Source: Desulfobacterales bacterium (GTDB lineage Bacteria > Desulfobacterota > Desulfobacteria > Desulfobacterales > JAFDCJ01). From it: 12,874 bases of DNA. Positions within the stretch are counted from its first letter, which is position 1, and each line of letters starts with the position of its first letter. Positions 6,379-12,874 of this stretch are shown here, one piece after another. Both the position numbers and the translations under genes were made by a program. The stretch lies in assembly GCA_029932495.1 (NCBI GenBank), contig JAOZPY010000035.1, positions 1 to 12,874 on the forward strand. Direction: 5' to 3'. A model generated the notes under the pieces. It made no database searches. It was not told the origin of the DNA and worked only from the letters and a program-made list of their open reading frames with translations.

Positions 6379-9300
6379 TCAGGGCGGCGGCCAGTCCGGA
6401 TCCGAGGTGATGATCGGGTCGTTGGGGCGGATGAAGCTCAGCTGGAAATGGTCGATGACCGCACTCTGGGTGTCGCCCGCGGCAACCGCACCGGTAAAAC
6501 CGAACAGGAACTGGTAGAACCGGCTATGATCGGTTGAGTTCAGCTCGATGGTCTGGGCCAGGTGGGCTGGTCGTTCAGAAGTTGTCGCGTACTGGATGCG
6601 GGTGTCCGGGTAAAAGGTGCCCAGCAGATCGCTGCAGTCGGATTCATTGCACTGGCGCACCCAGGCGTGCAGGGTATATTCATAGTTGCCGTTTCCGTTT
6701 ACCGTGTCGCTGCGCATGACCTCCAGGCGCACGGCCCAGGGGCCTTTGGCCAGGGCGCTTGTTTTGCCTTGCAGCCATTTAACCTCGTTGTCCACTGCAA
6801 CTTCTTCACCAGCTACCCGGACCGGCGAGACGCCATCGGTGGAGGTGATCAGCAGATCGCGCTGGTTGGGCGGCCGGGCGATCCGATTGCGGGCAAACAC
6901 CTTGTCGTCATCGTTGCCGGAATAGACCGTTCCGTCCGGGCCAAAGACCGGATCAGACTTGACGGGGGCGCCGGTGTCCATGGACCACACGACGGATTCA
7001 TCGGCCGGGTTGATGGCGTAAAGATAGCCGTCATCGGATCCTACGTAGATGGCCCCGTCCGGGCCGACGGCCGGCGAAGATTGCCCATTGGCGTTGAGGT
7101 ATTTGTCCCACCGGTAGCCGGTCCCGTCCGACTTGACGGCAAACAGGTGGCCGTCATCGGTGACATGATAGATGGTGCCGTCAAAACCGCTGCCGGTCAG
7201 ATCCACCACCGGATTATTGTAAAGTGAGAACCTGCCCAGGTCAACGGGGGAGGACCACGCGGGGCTTCCATCGCTCGCGTTGATGGCGTAAACCCTGCCG
7301 TTTTCATCAACGGCATAGACAATACTGCCGTTTTTGTTGAGAACAGGTGCGGTTTCCACATCTGATGATACATCAAAAGCCCATTTGGGTATTCCCCCAC
7401 CGGCGGGGTCGAATGCCAGGACCTTGCCCCCGTCCTGGCCCACATAAATGGTGCCGTCATAGGCACCGCCGGTGCGGTCCACGATGGGGTCGGATTCCAC
7501 GTCGTTGCCGGCCGGATAGGCCCACTTCTGGGTGCCGTCGGGGTTGATCGCATAGAAATTGTTATCGCTGGACCCGATGTATATCACACCGTTTTTGTCG
7601 ACCGCCGGCGAGGATTCACTGACTTTGCCAATGGAAACCACGGCTGGGTCCGAGTCCGGAAAGACCCATTTTTTTGTGCCGTCACTGGCATGAATGGCCC
7701 ATACCCTGTTGGGCTTGCCGGTCCCGTCGATGTCCCAGGAGCCGAAGTAGATGGTGCTGCCATCGTTGCTGATGGCCGGCGAGGTTGTTTCCTTTCCAAT
7801 AGCCGTTACGAAAGGGTCATCGTCCGGAAATGTCCACCTTTCTGTTCCGGTTTCCAGGTTGATGGCATGCAGGCGGCCGTTGTCAGTGGTCACATAAACC
7901 ACGTCATCCGGCACAACCACCGGCCGGGTGCGGATATCACCGCTGCCTTCAAAATATCCGTTGATTGTGGTAGCTTCCCAGGGATTTTCATCAGGGCCTT
8001 CTGCGGCATGGCGGTTGTCGTCATAGGACGCTTTGTCATTGCGGCAGGGGATGGTCAGACTGGTGTTGCCCCAGAACACATACTGGACGGCGTCTCGGTC
8101 GGCGGTCAGCGGATCGTTGCGGGTATTTTGCTCTATGTCAGCCGGATCCGAGGAGCCCGCCGGATTGCAGTACTGGAAATTGCTGTTTTCGGTGCGGGCG
8201 TCAAACTCCACGGCGATTTTGGGGGGCTGCAGCCCATCTCCGGTTCCATCCAGGTAGTCGGGTGCCAGATTCGGATTGGAAATCTTCCGGCTGTCGCCGC
8301 CATAGCCCATCAACTCGGGCAGATCGATGTCGCCGCCGGCTGAGCCGTCATCGTTGAGCGCGCCGTTGAGCAGGGCGAAGGTAAGTCCCTCACCGGTTCC
8401 CGAGTAAGCCAGGGTAAAAAATACCCGCACCCCGGTTTTAAACAGGCATTTGCCGGCATCGCAGTAGTCGGTGTCGCCGCCAATGGCCCGGGTGTCGTTG
8501 AACCAGGTGTCGCCGAACTGATTCGAAGCGCTGCCGCCGCCGCCGATATCGATGGCCTTTTGAGTGTTGTCGATGTTGACAAAGCCGCTGTCGGTTTCTT
8601 TTTCGGTCATGATGGCAGGCAGGTTCGACTCCTGGTCAAATTCAATATCCGGTTTGCGGGTCATGGCCTGGGCCGGGAAGGTATCGTAAATATTGACTCC
8701 GTTTTCCAGCTTGCCGGTGAACGTCACGGCTCCCACGCTACCGCTGGGGATGACGATGTGGTTGCGGGGGGACAGCACAATGAAATCGCCGGTGTAGGTT
8801 CCGCCGGCATTGGTGGTACTTTCAACGGTCAAGGGGAAAGGGGTTAACTGATTCGGCATCGAGGACGCGGACACGTTGACCAGCCTTGCCCGGCTGCCTT
8901 CATCGACGAGTTTTTCATAAACGTAGTCAATGCGATTGATGTTGATCGCCCCGTTTTTGGCAGGGAAAACATCCGCTGCCGTATTTTCCACCAAAAGGTC
9001 ATCGCCTTCGTTGATGGTCTGGGTCGACTCGGGCTTGACGGCCAGGCAGAGCCGATCGCCCGGCTCGAGGTGAAAATCGCCAGCTGTGACAATATTCAGG
9101 GTCGTATCGTCGACCTTTGAAAAGGAGACGACCGGGTCTCTGGCTCTGGTGACGTCCAGCGAGTCTCTGTCCACATATTCATAATTTACCAGCCAGATCC
9201 AGGAAGGGATCGTAAATCCGTCCGGTATTTTTCCTTCCGGCACGGTCACCGTTATGGTCGATCCCCCGCTATATTCGTATTGCGCGCTGGAGTCGAACCA

Positions 9301-9642
9301 GGGACCGAACACGTTGAAGCTGAAAGAGCCCGAAGGCTCCAGGTGGTAAGTCAAGCTGTTGAGATCATTGATGGTGTCGGGGTCAAAATTCGTATTTCGC
9401 AGCTCGCTGAATGCAATGCGGATGGCCGACTCCCGGATATAGTCCACCCGCCGGGCATCATTGGGCGTCGCCGAGCTGGTGGCGGCGGTGGTAAACAGGG
9501 AGACGATGATCACGCCCAGCACGCCGAAAATCAGGATCACCACGACCATGTAGGCCAGCACGCTTCCCCTTGCGGGCAAAAGCAGATGCAGCAGGCGCTG
9601 CAAGGGGCCGGGGTTTGTATTGGAGGATTCTGGTGGTTTCAT
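6379..9642 (-). CDS. PilX-like pilin-anchored giant protein: L-type lectin-like domain split by a PQQ/BamB-like beta-propeller
   Basis: 1087 residues. ATG 9640-9642 has GAGG five bases upstream. Residues 27-50 form one hydrophobic helix after PARG26, as in PilX/GspK N-termini; the usual Glu at +5 is absent, as in GspK. Residues 51-350 are mixed beta and unassigned. Residues about 353-530 resemble an L-type lectin first half: EGLTFALLNG (418-427), GYGGDS (446-451) and KIAVEFDARTEN (475-486), with the metal-site-like Glu479/Asp481. Residues about 581-919 hold eight PQQ-type repeats (xIYxGxxDGxLYAINxxDGxxxW), the last incomplete. Residues about 948-1075 look like the missing lectin strands: GPWAVRLEV, YQFLFGFTGA, AVIDHFQLSF. 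Cys pairs 394/399 and 998/1003 could be disulfides. It is the last gene of the minor-pilin operon, in the GspK/PilX position, and no PilY1 gene follows. I infer a pilus-tip or pseudopilus-tip adhesin. The ligand is unknown. Confidence 0.85.
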   Translation of the reverse strand: MKPPESSNTNPGPLQRLLHLLLPARGSVLAYMVVVILIFGVLGVIIVSLFTTAATSSATPNDARRVDYIRESAIRIAFSELRNTNFDPDTINDLNSLTYHLEPSGSFSFNVFGPWFDSSAQYEYSGGSTITVTVPEGKIPDGFTIPSWIWLVNYEYVDRDSLDVTRARDPVVSFSKVDDTTLNIVTAGDFHLEPGDRLCLAVKPESTQTINEGDDLLVENTAADVFPAKNGAININRIDYVYEKLVDEGSRARLVNVSASSMPNQLTPFPLTVESTTNAGGTYTGDFIVLSPRNHIVIPSGSVGAVTFTGKLENGVNIYDTFPAQAMTRKPDIEFDQESNLPAIMTEKETDSGFVNIDNTQKAIDIGGGGSASNQFGDTWFNDTRAIGGDTDYCDAGKCLFKTGVRVFFTLAYSGTGEGLTFALLNGALNDDGSAGGDIDLPELMGYGGDSRKISNPNLAPDYLDGTGDGLQPPKIAVEFDARTENSNFQYCNPAGSSDPADIEQNTRNDPLTADRDAVQYVFWGNTSLTIPCRNDKASYDDNRHAAEGPDENPWEATTINGYFEGSGDIRTRPVVVPDDVVYVTTDNGRLHAINLETGTERWTFPDDDPFVTAIGKETTSPAISNDGSTIYFGSWDIDGTGKPNRVWAIHASDGTKKWVFPDSDPAVVSIGKVSESSPAVDKNGVIYIGSSDNNFYAINPDGTQKWAYPAGNDVESDPIVDRTGGAYDGTIYVGQDGGKVLAFDPAGGGIPKWAFDVSSDVETAPVLNKNGSIVYAVDENGRVYAINASDGSPAWSSPVDLGRFSLYNNPVVDLTGSGFDGTIYHVTDDGHLFAVKSDGTGYRWDKYLNANGQSSPAVGPDGAIYVGSDDGYLYAINPADESVVWSMDTGAPVKSDPVFGPDGTVYSGNDDDKVFARNRIARPPNQRDLLITSTDGVSPVRVAGEEVAVDNEVKWLQGKTSALAKGPWAVRLEVMRSDTVNGNGNYEYTLHAWVRQCNESDCSDLLGTFYPDTRIQYATTSERPAHLAQTIELNSTDHSRFYQFLFGFTGAVAAGDTQSAVIDHFQLSFIRPNDPIITSDPDWPPP
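6886..7902 (-). repeat. Eight degenerate PQQ/BamB-type propeller repeats inside the tip protein gene
   Basis: Motif starts fall near residues 581, 629, 685, 730, 773, 822, 863 and 904 of the protein. Seven end with the typical Trp; the eighth stops at KVFARN without it. The linkers after repeats 1 and 2 are near copies (PDDDPFVTAIGKETTSPAI and PDSDPAVVSIGKVSESSPAV), which suggests relatively recent duplication of that pair. Eight repeats would fit an eight-bladed ring like BamB and quinoprotein dehydrogenases. I see no evidence of a PQQ cofactor or a dehydrogenase active site. Confidence 0.85.
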
Positions 9643-9682
9643 GACAACCTCAACAATTCGGCCTATTTACTGTCAGCGGCCG

Positions 9683-10180
9683 TTACCATGTTTTTTCAAT
9701 CATGTTGCGCGGGTAAACCCTGGTTGTGAACTGCCGGTTCACATCGGTCAGTTCGAGCGTCACGTTGATACCGGCGACTTCCTCGGTGGGCGGTGCGGCT
9801 GTGTCGCCGTCCAGGTTCATGTAGCTGTAAGACAGACTGAACGCTGCAACATCCTCAAGCAGCGGATAGTCATCGGGATCAACCCGGATGATGACCTGAT
9901 TGTTCTCATATTTAAGGGTGCGGGTTCCGGTCAGCTTTTCGTTTTTATACGTGATGGAGGTATTGGACGGTGTCCCCTTAATTTCGCTGATATTTCGCAG
10001 CTCCAGGTAGATGCGGTCCATGGCCATCTGGGCGTTGAAGGCCCCGTCGGCGGTTTTCTTGGCATTCAGGTAGCCGGTAAACCCGGTGTAGAGAAAAAAA
10101 CCGGTAAAAGTCGCGATGATACCGACCAGCACGATCACTGCGATGAGTTCGACGAGTATGAGGCCACGCTGGGTATTCAT
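9683..10180 (-). CDS. GspJ/PilW-like minor pilin (prepilin)
   Basis: 165 residues. The prepilin leader is MNTQRG, with cleavage predicted after Gly6. The mature protein begins LILVE, with Glu at +5 (Glu11) and a hydrophobic helix to about residue 30. The body holds a helix with an AMDRIYLELRN motif near 52-62, typical of PilW/GspJ, followed by beta-strands. It should be processed by prepilin peptidase and join the priming complex at the tip of a type IV pilus or type II secretion pseudopilus. The ATG lies two bases after the stop of the upstream pilin and has no clear Shine-Dalgarno sequence, so translation is probably coupled. The start of the downstream tip gene lies 40 bases after the stop. 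Leu rather than Phe at +1 is slightly unusual but tolerated in minor pilins. Confidence 0.87.
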   Translation of the reverse strand: MNTQRGLILVELIAVIVLVGIIATFTGFFLYTGFTGYLNAKKTADGAFNAQMAMDRIYLELRNISEIKGTPSNTSITYKNEKLTGTRTLKYENNQVIIRVDPDDYPLLEDVAAFSLSYSYMNLDGDTAAPPTEEVAGINVTLELTDVNRQFTTRVYPRNMIEKTW

Positions 10181-10182
10181 TT

Positions 10183-10620
10183 TCAGTATTTTACTTTCGG
10201 ATCGCCGGCATCCGTGCGGCTTTTGGTTAAAATGGCCGTCAGGTTATGGCCCGGAGCCTCCACGGTGACTTTCAGCGTCCAGTGATCTCCTGATGCGTCG
10301 GCCTCTTCATCTCCGCTGACGGTATTAAATTTGATGTATTGCATGGTCGCATCACCACTGTATTGTGAGAATACGGTCGCAAGTGCGGTATCCGGATTGT
10401 CATTTATCTTCGAGGTGTAATAGGCGATGATTTCATCGAGCTTTCCCTGGGCTTCCGCTTCACCGGCCACCAGTTCCACTGATTTCCAGCTGTGATCCAG
10501 GGCGGTGCCCATGAAATGCATGAAAAAGGCCGCCAGGATGCCCACTGCGACCAGGGTGGCGATGACTTCGATCAGAGTAAAGCCTTGGTGGCTGGATGTT
10601 TTTAACCTTAAGTAGTTCAT
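10183..10620 (-). CDS. GspI/PilV-like minor pilin (prepilin)
   Basis: 145 residues. The leader MNYLRLKTSSHQG is cleaved after Gly13 to give the perfect type IV pilin start FTLIEV with Glu at +5 (Glu18). A hydrophobic helix follows (to about residue 38), then a helix with GEAEAQGKLDEII and a small beta domain. The length and the AEAQGKLDEI segment fit the GspI/PilV group, whose members carry an 'A..la...le' helix. Its ATG overlaps the TGA of the upstream pilin gene by four bases (ATGA), and there is no convincing Shine-Dalgarno, so translation is coupled. Its place as second gene matches the H-I-J-K order of minor pseudopilin operons. It is probably a structural part of the initiating tip complex. 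Confidence 0.87.
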   Translation of the reverse strand: MNYLRLKTSSHQGFTLIEVIATLVAVGILAAFFMHFMGTALDHSWKSVELVAGEAEAQGKLDEIIAYYTSKINDNPDTALATVFSQYSGDATMQYIKFNTVSGDEEADASGDHWTLKVTVEAPGHNLTAILTKSRTDAGDPKVKY

Positions 10621-11114
10621 TGGGTTTTGATAAAGCCGGTCTCCGGGGTTACATTTAAAATGCGAGATTCTGATGAGATTGAAATCGTAATATTCAAAGG
10701 GTTGCCGTTTGATACCTTTTGGAAGGGATAAAATTTATAGGGTACACCGAGTTCATCAAAATAGACGCTAAAGGCATTCATACTGACTCCGAGATCAGCC
10801 AGCGAAATTTTATCAGCTTTTTCACCGGGAAGTGCAATTGCATTCGCGCTACTGTCTTTGAACAGCCAGTATTGATTTGCAAAGCATTTTATCCCCCAGA
10901 TAGCATTTTCTTTCATGGCTCTGGACTGGGCATAGCGGATCTGGTTGCGGATCTTGTCCACCTGCCCGACAAAATTTATTCGGTTGGTGCCGATTGACCG
11001 TGTGAATACGGCCGCCGCGATGATGCTGATGAGCAGCAGTACAACGACCATTTCAATTAAAGTGAAGCCGCGGTTGTTGCAGTTTAGCTTGTATTTTTTT
11101 ATTGTCAGAGGCAT
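10617..11114 (-). CDS. GspH/FimT-like minor pilin (prepilin)
   Basis: 165 residues from ATG 11112-11114. The 16-residue basic leader ends NNRG16 and the mature protein starts FTLIEM with Glu21 at +5, followed by a hydrophobic helix to about residue 38. The IRNQIRYAQSRAMKEN segment is the characteristic FimT/GspH helix after the stalk, and a beta-rich domain follows. An upstream in-frame TTG at 11171 is rejected because it overlaps the -35 box of a near-consensus promoter, so it should not be transcribed from that promoter. The true ATG has only a weak Shine-Dalgarno. It is the first gene of the pilin operon, and its TGA overlaps the next ATG by four bases. It likely nucleates pilus or pseudopilus assembly with the following pilins. 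Whether the system is type IV pili or type II secretion cannot be told from this window. Confidence 0.87.
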   Translation of the reverse strand: MPLTIKKYKLNCNNRGFTLIEMVVVLLLISIIAAAVFTRSIGTNRINFVGQVDKIRNQIRYAQSRAMKENAIWGIKCFANQYWLFKDSSANAIALPGEKADKISLADLGVSMNAFSVYFDELGVPYKFYPFQKVSNGNPLNITISISSESRILNVTPETGFIKTQ

Positions 11115-11142
11115 TTTGGCTTTATCGTAAGAGATTGTATTT

Positions 11143-11171
11143 ATTATATTATTTATAAGGTTGGAAGTCAA
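11143..11171 (-). promoter_or_regulatory. Near-consensus sigma-70 promoter of the minor-pilin operon
   Basis: On the minus strand TTGACT (11166-11171) is followed by a 17-base spacer and a perfect TATAAT (11143-11148). Transcription should begin near 11136, leaving a leader of only about 22 bases before ATG 11114. This explains why the in-frame TTG further upstream is not the start. No operator is obvious. Read-through from the upstream lipoprotein gene is also possible, because I see no terminator between 11172 and 11244. Confidence 0.8.
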
Positions 11172-11244
11172 GCAAAAGCTGTGATGGCAAAAGGGCGTGA
11201 ACTGGCTGAAATTGCAGGGGAAAAATTTATGGTGCGAAGTTTAG

Positions 11245-12874
11245 TTATTGCAGCACCTTGAAATCCACTGGGGAATCCAAAACGGGTTCGAAGGCCACCG
11301 GTCCGATGATTTGTCGGTTTTCGGTGCCCGGTTCTCCCCACCAGTTGTGGGCGGCTTGGACCCGGTTGTGGTGGCCGAGTACCTTGATCTGCCAGTCGCC
11401 GTTGTTGGTGATGTTGTTGCGCGCGATTTCTGCCTGGCTGTCTTCGAGCAAAATCCCGCCGGTTTTGTTTTCGGTGACCACCGAGCCGCTGATTTTCAGC
11501 GAAGTCCTGCGGGCGGAAATACCGGTGCGCCGGGAGGTTCTGACCAAGCTGTTGTTAATTTCGGCATGGATCTCTTCGAGCACAATTGCCCAGACATTGT
11601 TCTGGAAACGGCATTCTTCAATCAGCACTTTTGCCTTTGAGGCCAGCAGCCCGAACTTGGCATCGGATACGGTGCAAAAGCGTAGGGTGCTGCGGCCGCG
11701 ACTGCGGTCCAGGAAGATACCCTTCCAGCCGGATGGCCCCAACCCCGCAAGATGGACGGGCGCTTTCCGTGTGCCCAGGATGTCAAGCTGTCCCTTGACG
11801 ATCAACCCCAGGCTTTGGAACCAGACCACGGTGCCGGCCTCGATGGTCAGCCGGGCGCCTGGTTGAACCACCAGCGCCCCGCTGACAAGGTAGGGACCTT
11901 TTTTTGCCCGTAGCACCTGATTTTTTGATATCACCTCCGGCAGCCGGGTGGGGTTTCCGACTTTGATGGGCCCAAGTGTGTCGACCCACTGGCCGGCTAC
12001 CGTGTTTTTAGCCGACCGCAGATAGCCGATCAGGCGACCGTCGGCCAGCTGGTCGCCGGGCTTGATACGGTAGGCCCCAATATAGATGCCCGGCTTTTGT
12101 TCGCGCATGGGTAGATTTTGAACCAACGGCGGCATACTCCAGCTGGCCAACTGGTTTTTATCGCCAATCATGGCCAGCTTCAGGTAATCCCCCGGTCTCA
12201 GCAGTTTTCCGGCACCGTTGTGCACCAGGGCCTGAATCTTGGGCGGTGGTACGGTGACGGCTTTCGGGTTGGGTATGGTGGCCACCATCTGCATGCAAAG
12301 CTGAGCGGCGGCTTTCAGAAGCGTGGCCTGCTGATGGCTGACGGCGGTTCTGAGCACGGTTGCCGCCAGGGCCAGAGGGGTGAGTGGAACGTCGCCTTCT
12401 TCCAGGTGGACGGTGCTTTCCATTTTCCAGATTACCCGCCTGGACTTGCAGCGCACCATCTGTGCTTTGAGCCCGGCACGGGTGTCGGAATAGACCAGGG
12501 CGTAGGTTTTTCCCAGGCTGGTAACTTCCCCAAACACAACGGCATCCACACCCAGCAGCTGGCCCAGACGTGCGGCCGAGATGCTGTCACCAGCGACAAT
12601 TTGGTTATACAAACCATTGCGTTTCAGGCTGGCATCAATGATGAAGGGCTCCATGTCATGGTAGTTCAGGGAGCTGAAAAAATTGTAAAACATCTTGCGC
12701 ACCAGGATGGCGGCCTGGGGGTTGGACGTTTTGTTGACAAAGGGTAGAATGGCGACTCTGCTGGCCAGCTGTTTTTTTTCGACTACTTCGGCTTTCGGCG
12801 CTGGTTGCAGCATGCGCAGCATGCAGGAAGTACTGATTGCTGCTGTGAGAAGGGCGGCCAGCAAAAGCAGTGAA
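11245..12874 (-). CDS. Probable lipoprotein: DUF799/GNA1162-like domain, Ig-like domain and right-handed beta-helix (5' end off the right edge)
   Basis: The frame stays open to the right edge. The visible upstream codons read SLLLLAALL, so the true start lies outside and the TTG at 12864 is internal to a signal peptide. Numbering from that TTG, Cys14 in ISTSC is a plausible but non-classical lipidation site (Ser at -3). Residues about 36-200 (RVAILPFVNKTSNPQ, LGVDAVVFGEVT) resemble DUF799/GNA1162-type lipoproteins, whose role is poorly known. Residues about 208-300 look like an extracellular Ig-like domain (RPGDYLKLAMIGD, MREQKPGIYIGAY). Residues about 320-515 form a parallel beta-helix with NosD/PbH1-like rungs (LEEIHAEINNSLVRTS, RRTSLKISGSVVTEN, LEDSQAEIARNNITNN), ending with the common HNWWG motif. 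No enzyme active site is visible. It stands 130 bases upstream of the first pilin gene, on the same strand, and may be a surface or periplasmic partner of the pilus system; this link is inference. Confidence 0.78.
   Translation of the reverse strand, partial: SLLLLAALLTAAISTSCMLRMLQPAPKAEVVEKKQLASRVAILPFVNKTSNPQAAILVRKMFYNFFSSLNYHDMEPFIIDASLKRNGLYNQIVAGDSISAARLGQLLGVDAVVFGEVTSLGKTYALVYSDTRAGLKAQMVRCKSRRVIWKMESTVHLEEGDVPLTPLALAATVLRTAVSHQQATLLKAAAQLCMQMVATIPNPKAVTVPPPKIQALVHNGAGKLLRPGDYLKLAMIGDKNQLASWSMPPLVQNLPMREQKPGIYIGAYRIKPGDQLADGRLIGYLRSAKNTVAGQWVDTLGPIKVGNPTRLPEVISKNQVLRAKKGPYLVSGALVVQPGARLTIEAGTVVWFQSLGLIVKGQLDILGTRKAPVHLAGLGPSGWKGIFLDRSRGRSTLRFCTVSDAKFGLLASKAKVLIEECRFQNNVWAIVLEEIHAEINNSLVRTSRRTGISARRTSLKISGSVVTENKTGGILLEDSQAEIARNNITNNGDWQIKVLGHHNRVQAAHNWWGEPGTENRQIIGPVAFEPVLDSPVDFKVLQ
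12807..12824. repeat. Perfect 9-bp tandem duplication just after the lipobox cysteine codon
   Basis: GCAGCATGC occurs twice head to tail (12807-12815 and 12816-12824). In the lipoprotein frame it gives the doubled tripeptide in C-MLR-MLQ, right after the probable lipidated cysteine. It keeps frame and could arise by slippage. Confidence 0.75.

Noticed and set aside
6886..7902. The propeller as a PQQ-dependent dehydrogenase
   Set aside because: Only the structural repeat motif is present. I see no cofactor-binding or catalytic signature, and the protein is joined to a pilin stalk and a lectin-like domain.
6562..8343. Plus-strand open frames of about 220 codons (6562-7227 and 7690-8343) opposite the tip protein gene
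   Set aside because: They are antisense to the propeller repeats, which explains their repetitive Val/Gly/Asp content. They show no domain, signal peptide or start signal.

Overview
The window looks like chromosomal DNA of a Gram-negative bacterium, most likely a Desulfobacterota (former Deltaproteobacteria) member. This taxonomic guess is inference. It rests on the large hybrid histidine kinase, a PEP-CTERM surface protein, a dockerin-like tail with the Cys-rich ending familiar from that group, and a type IV pilus/type II secretion minor-pilin cluster. I see no RNA genes, insertion sequences, integrases or CRISPR arrays. Both edges cut through a gene.

The left half is transcribed rightwards. 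It opens with the last 46 codons of a gene (perhaps PilZ-like) that overlaps by ATGA with a 1029-residue membrane hybrid histidine kinase (V4R-like domain, two membrane segments, GAF, PAS, HisKA, HATPase, receiver). A 422-bp AT-rich gap follows, then a two-gene unit: a secreted beta-propeller protein ending in a type I dockerin-like domain, and a short secreted cohesin-like protein ending in a PEP-CTERM sorting signal. A strong intrinsic terminator closes this half.

The right half is transcribed leftwards and converges on that terminator. From its upstream end it holds a lipoprotein (DUF799/GNA1162-like domain, Ig-like domain, right-handed beta-helix) that runs off the right edge. A near-consensus sigma-70 promoter follows, and then a tightly packed minor-pilin operon: GspH/FimT-like, GspI/PilV-like, GspJ/PilW-like, and a 1087-residue protein with a PilX-like membrane stalk. 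This last protein appears to carry an L-type (legume-type) lectin fold split by an inserted eight-repeat PQQ/BamB-like propeller.

The theme is the cell surface. One half encodes a possible cohesin-dockerin pair, in which the PEP-CTERM partner could display the propeller protein. The other half encodes a minor-pilin set whose last member could serve as a pilus-tip adhesin in place of a separate PilY1. The split-lectin pilin and the adjacent cohesin-dockerin pair are the most interesting items.
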